Assembly: GCA_964604955.1 (NCBI GenBank)
Contig: CAZSBE010000016.1
Span: forward strand, 1 to 39,948
DNA: 39,948 bases
Source: JALGWA01 sp964604955
GTDB lineage: Bacteria; Arandabacterota; Arandabacteria; Arandabacterales; JALGWA01
Direction: 5' to 3'
Shown here: one piece after another, positions 34,629 through 39,948 of the stretch
Numbering within the stretch: position 1 is the first letter of the stretch
Layout: each line of letters begins with the position of its first letter
Notes under the pieces: model-generated
Databases searched by the model: none
Seen by the model: the letters and a program-made list of their open reading frames with translations, nothing else
Told to the model about the DNA's origin: nothing
Made by a program: the position numbers and the translations under genes

Positions 34629-35774
34629 ATGAGATCCCAGAGGGGCTTTTGCGTCGTTCTTGCCGTCATCTGCACCGTATTTGCAGCCGGCCGGGAAGCC
34701 CGCGGCTGTACCTATGAAATGACCAACCAGCACAGGGTCACCCATGCGCCCGGCAATTCCCACACGTGCAGATCGAACGCGACCTGCATCTGCACCGACG
34801 AAAACAATGTGACCCACCTCGTCTATGAGGATATGAGAAGCGGGGAGTTCGAGATCTACTATGCCTCCGTAAGAAACGACACGCTCTCGAAGGAACTCCG
34901 GATCACCAACACCCGCGGAGAGTCATCCTTCCCGGCCATAGCCTGCGGGGGCGGCTCGGTTTACGTGCTCTGGCAGGAGACGGTCGGAAGCACTCCCGAG
35001 ATCGAATACGCGCGCGTCGTGGACGGCGAAGTCGTCGCCAGGACCAGGCTGAGCAACAGCATTACCGAAGCCTCATGCCCCGTTGCCGCCTATGAAGGCG
35101 ACGGGATTCTGCACGTGGCCTGGCATGAGGGACCCTATCATCAGACGGGCATCTTCTACGGCAGGGTCGCGAACGACAGCCTGATACACCTTGAGGAGAT
35201 TCCGGTGGAGACCCCGGGCGCCTTCAGGCCCGACATCGCCTGCGACGGCAAGGGCAAGGTGCTGCTCACCTGGTTCGAGGGGTATGAGGTGAAGTCCAGG
35301 CTCTTTGACGGCGAAGCCTGGCGTGAGACCCATACGGTGGCGGTGGGCGGGCAGAAGGCCTGGCGCATGTCGGTCGCGTACATAGAGCCCGGCCGCTGGG
35401 GCATCTCGTGGTTCGACCGCACGGAGGACGCCGAGTACCCCGTTTACGCCGCCTTTTTCAACGAGAAGGAATGGTACGGCAGGATACGGCTCAACGAAGA
35501 ACATATCGGCTACTACCCGAACGTCTGCGCGGGACGCAACGGCCTCTTTCAGGTCGTCTGGGAAGGCAAGGACATGGAGACCGACCACTACTCGCTCAAG
35601 CTCCGCTGTCACGACGGAAGCAAATGGCAGCCCACGGAGATGCTCCTGGTCGGAAGGTCCATGACGCGCTACCCCTCCCTCGCGCTTGACCAGGACGGCA
35701 ACTTCCAGGCCGTATGGTTCTCAGACGGCCGGGGGACCTATGAAGTTTACTGCGGCGTTCTAAGGAGAGAATGA
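34629..35774 (+). CDS. Secreted beta-propeller-like repeat protein
   Basis: The 381-residue product begins MRSQRGFCVVLAVICTVFAA, a signal peptide. The mature protein has about six repeats of some 50 residues, each ending in a strand pattern like THLVYEDMRSGEFEIYYASV, VYVLWQETVGSTPEIEYARV, LHVAWHEG and FQAVWFSDGRGTYEVYCGVL. This is the form of a sialidase/BNR-type propeller, without the classical Asp boxes or catalytic residues that I can see. An N-terminal Cys cluster (GCTYEM, HTCRSNATCICTDE) may form disulfides. The function is unknown; binding of a glycan or protein is a guess. The start was chosen because the upstream ATG lies in the -10 box. It overlaps the next gene by four bases. Confidence 0.8.
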   Translation: MRSQRGFCVVLAVICTVFAAGREARGCTYEMTNQHRVTHAPGNSHTCRSNATCICTDENNVTHLVYEDMRSGEFEIYYASVRNDTLSKELRITNTRGESSFPAIACGGGSVYVLWQETVGSTPEIEYARVVDGEVVARTRLSNSITEASCPVAAYEGDGILHVAWHEGPYHQTGIFYGRVANDSLIHLEEIPVETPGAFRPDIACDGKGKVLLTWFEGYEVKSRLFDGEAWRETHTVAVGGQKAWRMSVAYIEPGRWGISWFDRTEDAEYPVYAAFFNEKEWYGRIRLNEEHIGYYPNVCAGRNGLFQVVWEGKDMETDHYSLKLRCHDGSKWQPTEMLLVGRSMTRYPSLALDQDGNFQAVWFSDGRGTYEVYCGVLRRE

Positions 35775-37987
35775 CGATGTCGAAAAAGGGATACCTGATT
35801 CCGCTCGCCGTTCTGCTACTGGGCGTGCTCGTCCGGGTTCTGTTCACTCTTCAGGTCAGGGACATACCTTTCTATTATCACCCCGTGGTCGACTCGGGCT
35901 TCTTCCACCAGTGGGCGAAGTTCAAGGCCCAGACGGCATGGGTGGACGGAGCTCTGCCGTTCAGGGAGCCGGGCTATGCTTTCTTCCTGGCCATACTGTA
36001 CCGCGTTTTCGGGGAGAGCCTGACGATCGCCCGGCTCGTGCAGGCCGTTCTCGGCGGCCTGACGGCGTTACTCGTCTATCAGGTAGGCGCCACGCTTTTC
36101 AACCGGGCCGCCGGGGCCGTTGCCGGCGTCATATTCTCACTCTTGAGCCTCGCCATATTCTTCACGGGGGAGCTCAACGAGACGACGCTCGTCGTCTTCC
36201 TTGTCGTCCTGAGTTCCTATTCGCTCATCAAGGCGAGAACAGGCCCGACATATGCGCTCTGCGGGCTCTCGGGCCTGCTTCTGGGGATGGCCTTTATCTC
36301 GAAGTTCACGGTGATCGTCGCGCTCATCGCCTGGGCCGTGCAGCTCCTCCTCGAGAGCAAGCCCCGGCTCCGGGCGGGCACGGTTCTTCTGGTCGTGGGT
36401 TTTCTCGTAGCGCCGATCTGCTATAATGCCCTGCTCCTGGACTCGAACGAGACAGCTGCCTTCCCGACCAGGGCGGGCTGGCACGCTTTTCTGGGTTCGA
36501 GTTCGACGGGCGGAATGGACAAGCGGCCCTATTACAGGATAACGCTGGGGGCCGAAGCCGGGGCTTCGCGCGCTTACGCCGAGACCGACCTGACCGATGG
36601 GGAGCGCGACGCCCTGCGCTTTGCGAAGATCGAAGGCGGCCAGCCGCTGGACAGGCGAGCGTCCGGCCGCTACTGGCTCGACCGCACCTTCGACGATTTC
36701 ATAACGGCTCCCTCCGCCTTTCTGGGACACTATGCCGCTAAACTGGGCATCATCTGGGGGCGGTCCCTGCCGAGCTCCAATGTGGACTCCAGATTCGCGG
36801 CGAGATACTCGTTCCTCCTGAGAAACGTCATATTTCCTTTTGCCGGGCTTGCGGCACTCGGCCTGCTGGGGCTGCTCGTATTCACGAGGCGCGGCTCGTC
36901 TTCCATACTCCTCTTCGTGGTGCTCTACACGCTGGCGGCCGGCGGCTTCCTGGTGAGCGACTCCGACAAGATGCTGCTCGTTCCCTTCCTGGCGGTTTTC
37001 TGCGGGCAGCTGGTCTATGAGGTATTCGCGGGCTTCCGCCGCGGCAAGGCCGCTCGGAGCGTCCTCTACGCCGCCATCGGCATCGTGCTGGCCCTGGCGC
37101 TCACCAGGCTGCCGCACGTACCGGTGAACGAAGCCAGGCACTATATGATTCTCGGCGACATTTACTCGAATGAATCCCTGTTCGACAGGGCCGAGGAGTC
37201 CTACGGCCGGGCACTGGAAGTGAATCCGGATTTCAGCGACGCCGCCCTGGCGCTGGCGAGGCTTCACGCGACCACGGGAAAACCGGACGAAGCGCTTTCC
37301 GCGCTTGATGCGGCGATCAGCCGCGACGGCGACAACCCGAGGCTCCGCATAGAGAAAGCGTCGCTTCTCACCTATCTGGGAAAGCCCTCGGAGGCTATGG
37401 AAGAACTGGCCTCGGTCGAACGCTCGTATCCGTACGAACCCAGGCTTCACCAGTTCAAGGGCCTCGCCCTCCTGGAGCTCGACGAGCCGGAGGCGGCCGT
37501 TGAGGAGCTCAAGCTTGAGATCTCCTATGTCGGCGGCGACTTCGTCACGTTCTCATCCCTGGGCAGGGCCGAATACCGGCTTGAGAAGTACGAGGAAGCG
37601 GCCGGGGCCTTCGAGGTCGCCCTCAGTTCGAATCCCTACAGCGCCCCGATTGTCATGCAGCTGGCCGACTGTTACACCATGCTCGAGAGGTACGAGAACG
37701 CGGCCGAGATCCTCGCGAGAGTCGCATCCGTTGATCCGGGGAATGTCCGCCTCCGTTTCAAGCTCGGCAACGCGCTTTACAGGTCGGGCCGCTATAACGA
37801 AGCGCTCGGCAATTTCAAGGAGATAAGCAAGTTCGACCCGCGCAACACGGACATTCTCCTCAACATGGGAGTCGTCTACGCCGAGATGGACAGCCTCGAT
37901 CAGGCGATAGACGTGTGGGAGAGGGTTCTGGAGCTGGAGCCCGGCAACGAAATCGCGCGCGACAACATAAGAACGGCAAGGGATTAG
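35771..37987 (+). CDS. Membrane glycosyltransferase (GT39/PMT-like) fused to TPR domain
   Basis: The 738-residue product has about 11 hydrophobic segments in residues 1-450. The first periplasmic loop, HPVVDSGFFHQWAKFKAQ, is followed by PFREPGYAFFLAILYRVFG, the arrangement of GT-C enzymes of the PMT/ArnT group, which use polyprenyl-phosphate sugars; the Asp of VVDSG is the likely catalytic residue. From about residue 456 to the end are some eight TPR units (YMILGDIYSNESLFDRAEES and so on). A GT-C domain joined to TPRs is known from TMTC-type and bacterial proteins. Start ATG overlaps the propeller stop (ATGA) with GGAG four bases upstream. Acceptor and sugar donor are unknown; the secreted propeller is a conceivable acceptor. 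Confidence 0.88.
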   Translation: MTMSKKGYLIPLAVLLLGVLVRVLFTLQVRDIPFYYHPVVDSGFFHQWAKFKAQTAWVDGALPFREPGYAFFLAILYRVFGESLTIARLVQAVLGGLTALLVYQVGATLFNRAAGAVAGVIFSLLSLAIFFTGELNETTLVVFLVVLSSYSLIKARTGPTYALCGLSGLLLGMAFISKFTVIVALIAWAVQLLLESKPRLRAGTVLLVVGFLVAPICYNALLLDSNETAAFPTRAGWHAFLGSSSTGGMDKRPYYRITLGAEAGASRAYAETDLTDGERDALRFAKIEGGQPLDRRASGRYWLDRTFDDFITAPSAFLGHYAAKLGIIWGRSLPSSNVDSRFAARYSFLLRNVIFPFAGLAALGLLGLLVFTRRGSSSILLFVVLYTLAAGGFLVSDSDKMLLVPFLAVFCGQLVYEVFAGFRRGKAARSVLYAAIGIVLALALTRLPHVPVNEARHYMILGDIYSNESLFDRAEESYGRALEVNPDFSDAALALARLHATTGKPDEALSALDAAISRDGDNPRLRIEKASLLTYLGKPSEAMEELASVERSYPYEPRLHQFKGLALLELDEPEAAVEELKLEISYVGGDFVTFSSLGRAEYRLEKYEEAAGAFEVALSSNPYSAPIVMQLADCYTMLERYENAAEILARVASVDPGNVRLRFKLGNALYRSGRYNEALGNFKEISKFDPRNTDILLNMGVVYAEMDSLDQAIDVWERVLELEPGNEIARDNIRTARD

Positions 37988-37988
37988 G

Positions 37989-39266
37989 TTGGAACAGCCC
38001 TTCACAATGATACTGGCCGGAGGAAGGAGCAGGCACCTGCCCATCCTCACCTCATACCGTTCAATCGGCGCCTTGCCTTACGGCGGCAAGTACAGGGTAA
38101 TAGACTTCTGCCTCTCGAACTGCATGAACTCGGGAATCCGCGACGTCGGCATCCTGGCGCAGTACAACCCCACCTCCCTTATATCTCATATCGGCAACGG
38201 CGCGCCATGGGACCTGAGCGGCCGCAGGCACGGGGTGGTGATCCTGCAGCCCTACCGCGCGAGGAAGGAATCCAACTGGTACAGGGGCACCGCCGACGCC
38301 CTGTGGCAGAATCTGCGCTTCCTGAGGAACTCGCCGTCGGAACACGTTCTCGTACTGTCCGGCGATCATGTCTACAAGATGGATTACAGGCCCCTTATAG
38401 AGTTCCATTCGCGCTCCGGCGCCCACGCGACAATCGTAGCCAAGCCCACGGGGGGGGTGGTGCCGAGGCGCTACGGCGCACTGGTGCTGGACGAGCGCGG
38501 GGCCGTACGCGAGTTCGTAGAGAAGCCCGATACGGCCGGCTTCGATCACTTCTCGCTGGGAATATACGTCTTCAGGCGGGAAGTGCTCATAGAGCGGCTC
38601 AAGATCTGCAGGGAGAAGCGGTTCGACCTGGTGTTCGACGTGCTCATGCCGCTCATCGAGGAAGCCCGGGTCATGGCCTACCAGCACGAGGACTTCTGGG
38701 TCGACGTGGGATGGCTCGAGGAATACTACAGGTCCTCAATGGAGCTGATTGACAGGCCGGGCCGGATCAACCCCGGCGACCCGGCGTGGCCCATCTGCAC
38801 AAGGGACCCGGTGCGGCGCCCTTCGTACGTGGGAAAATCGGCGTCAGCCGAATCCTCGCTCTTGGGAGGCGGCTGCAGGATTGAGGGGACCGTCAAGGCC
38901 TCCATTCTCTTCCCCGGAGTCCGGGTCGAACGCGGAGCCACGGTGGAAAACTCGATCGTGTTCTCGGACGCCCGCGTGGGCGAAGGGGCGACGCTGCGGT
39001 CGTGCATAATAGACAAGGAGGTCTCGGTGGGCCGAGGCTGCTTCATCGGATACGGCAGCCCCACCTGCTCCAATTCGCATTTCCCCGATAGCGCGAGTTT
39101 CGGGGTCAGCGTGGTCGGCAAGCGCACATCGATTCCAGATGGCGTGAGGATCGGCAGAAACTGCCTCATAGCGGCAGACCTATCCGAGAGGGAAATACCG
39201 CGGCGCGATATAGTCTGCGGGGAAATAGTCACCGGAGAGAGCAAGTGGGAAAGAATCTTGTCATAA
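37989..39266 (+). CDS. GlgD-like, probably non-catalytic ADP-glucose pyrophosphorylase subunit
   Basis: The 425-residue protein has the complete fold of glucose-1-phosphate adenylyltransferase: GGKYRVIDFCLSNCMNSGI, GTADALWQNLRFL, GDHVYKMDY, REFVEKPD, and a C-terminal left-handed beta-helix (GGGCRIEGTVKASILFPGV). In the nucleotide loop the usual GTRL...RAKPA is replaced by SRHL...RSIGA, so the Arg is His16 and the Lys is Ile26. The equivalent pair in potato decides between catalytic small and modulatory large subunits. With the TTG start at 37989, supported by AGGGA five bases upstream, these positions equal R16 and K26 of the next gene; an ATG at 38007 lacks a Shine-Dalgarno sequence. Probably an allosteric or structural partner of that gene product in glycogen or ADP-glucose synthesis. 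Confidence 0.87.
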   Translation: MEQPFTMILAGGRSRHLPILTSYRSIGALPYGGKYRVIDFCLSNCMNSGIRDVGILAQYNPTSLISHIGNGAPWDLSGRRHGVVILQPYRARKESNWYRGTADALWQNLRFLRNSPSEHVLVLSGDHVYKMDYRPLIEFHSRSGAHATIVAKPTGGVVPRRYGALVLDERGAVREFVEKPDTAGFDHFSLGIYVFRREVLIERLKICREKRFDLVFDVLMPLIEEARVMAYQHEDFWVDVGWLEEYYRSSMELIDRPGRINPGDPAWPICTRDPVRRPSYVGKSASAESSLLGGGCRIEGTVKASILFPGVRVERGATVENSIVFSDARVGEGATLRSCIIDKEVSVGRGCFIGYGSPTCSNSHFPDSASFGVSVVGKRTSIPDGVRIGRNCLIAADLSEREIPRRDIVCGEIVTGESKWERILS

Positions 39267-39948
39267 TCCTGGCCGGGGGCGCCGGGGAGCGGCTGCTCCT
39301 GCTGTCGGAGCACCGGGCGAAGCCGGCGGTCCCCTTCTGCGGCTCCTACAGGATCATCGACTTCGCCCTGTCGAACTGCGCCAACTCGGGCCTCAACGAC
39401 ATATTCGTGCTCAGCCAGTACAGGCCGCATTCACTGGTAAGACATATCGGCTCGGGGAGGGCCTGGGGCCTCGACCGGGACGACGGGGGCGTTGTCATCC
39501 TCCAGCCTTACGTCGGCAGCGAGACGCGCTGGTACAGCGGCAACGCCGACGCCGTGTTTCAGAACCTCCACTTCATCGAAGAACGATCGGCCGATAACGT
39601 ACTCATCCTGGGCGGCGACCACGTCTACGCGATGGACTACAGGCCGCTTCTGGACTTCCACGCCAAAACGAACGCCGACGTCACCGTCGGCGTCAAGCAA
39701 GTCAGGGCGGAGGACACGCACAAGTTCGGAACATGCGTGCTGGACGAAGCCGGGCGCATAACGGACTTTATCGAGAAGGCGCCCGACGCCAGCAGCACTC
39801 TGGCCTCGATGGGAATATACGTCTTCAAAAGCGACCTTCTCTCGACCGCCCTTACCGCCGACTACCGGGACCCAGCCTCATCCCATGACTTCGGGAACGA
39901 CATTATCCCGAGGCTCATCGGCAGCCGGCGGGTATTCGCCTACGAGTT
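39245..39948 (+). CDS. glgC: Glucose-1-phosphate adenylyltransferase, catalytic, partial
   Basis: GlgC makes ADP-glucose from ATP and glucose-1-phosphate for glycogen synthesis. About 235 codons are present before the window ends. The loop ILAGGAGERL...EHRAKPAVPF keeps R16 and K26, and SYRIIDFALSNCANSG, GNADAVFQNLHFI, GDHVYAMDY and TDFIEKAPD are canonical. The start is GTG at 39245 with GGAGA six bases upstream, 22 bp inside the end of the preceding paralogue, so the two are probably made in fixed ratio by coupled translation. The LbH C-terminal domain lies outside the window. Confidence 0.93.
   Translation, partial: MGKNLVIILAGGAGERLLLLSEHRAKPAVPFCGSYRIIDFALSNCANSGLNDIFVLSQYRPHSLVRHIGSGRAWGLDRDDGGVVILQPYVGSETRWYSGNADAVFQNLHFIEERSADNVLILGGDHVYAMDYRPLLDFHAKTNADVTVGVKQVRAEDTHKFGTCVLDEAGRITDFIEKAPDASSTLASMGIYVFKSDLLSTALTADYRDPASSHDFGNDIIPRLIGSRRVFAYE

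Overview
The window is one stretch of bacterial chromosome, densely coded and GC-rich, with mostly house-keeping and surface genes and no complete mobile element, rRNA, tRNA or CRISPR array that I could see. A predicted outer-membrane beta-barrel protein (33681-34292), an undecaprenyl-diphosphatase and signal-peptide proteins point to a diderm (Gram-negative) cell. Frequent GTG and TTG starts, split glycine decarboxylase (gcvPA), an MglA-type GTPase, many TPR proteins and a DUF366 gene in a queuosine-precursor operon fit an uncultured lineage near the FCB/candidate-phyla part of the tree. That placement is inference; no marker here fixes the phylum.

Layout. Positions 1-8945 (minus strand): a large secreted TPR protein, uvrA, gcvT, gcvH and gcvPA (running off the left edge), probably one operon from a promoter at 8984-9012. 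Positions 9051-11792 (minus): a cytoplasmic TPR protein, a UbiA-family prenyltransferase and uppP, linked by overlaps. Positions 11838-15428: a 125-bp palindromic repeat, a terminator, an mglA-like gene with an unusual C-terminal extension, a small unknown gene, a divergent MFS transporter gene and a second copy of the repeat. Positions 15448-17040: groL without groES. Positions 17167-26951 (minus): valS, a DUF4139 protein, a RodZ-like protein, uvrB, nadC, birA and coaX, almost all within a few bases of each other.

Positions 27010-33334 (minus): an operon from a near-consensus promoter at 33370-33398, with an alkaline-phosphatase-superfamily protein, a GAF-GGDEF diguanylate cyclase, queD, queC, DUF366, queE and a 2-hydroxyacyl-CoA-dehydratase D-component homologue. 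The que genes make preQ0; DUF366 and the dehydratase homologue are candidates for an undescribed step or branch.

Positions 33604-39948 (plus): a possible leader peptide coupled to the outer-membrane protein, a strong terminator, a third copy of the repeat, then a secreted beta-propeller-like protein, a membrane glycosyltransferase fused to TPRs, and two tandem ADP-glucose-pyrophosphorylase genes. The first of these has lost two catalytic residues and looks like a regulatory subunit; the second, cut by the right edge, keeps them.

The most noteworthy items are the three-copy 125-bp inverted-repeat family, the catalytic/non-catalytic GlgC pair, and the queD-queC-DUF366-queE-dehydratase operon.
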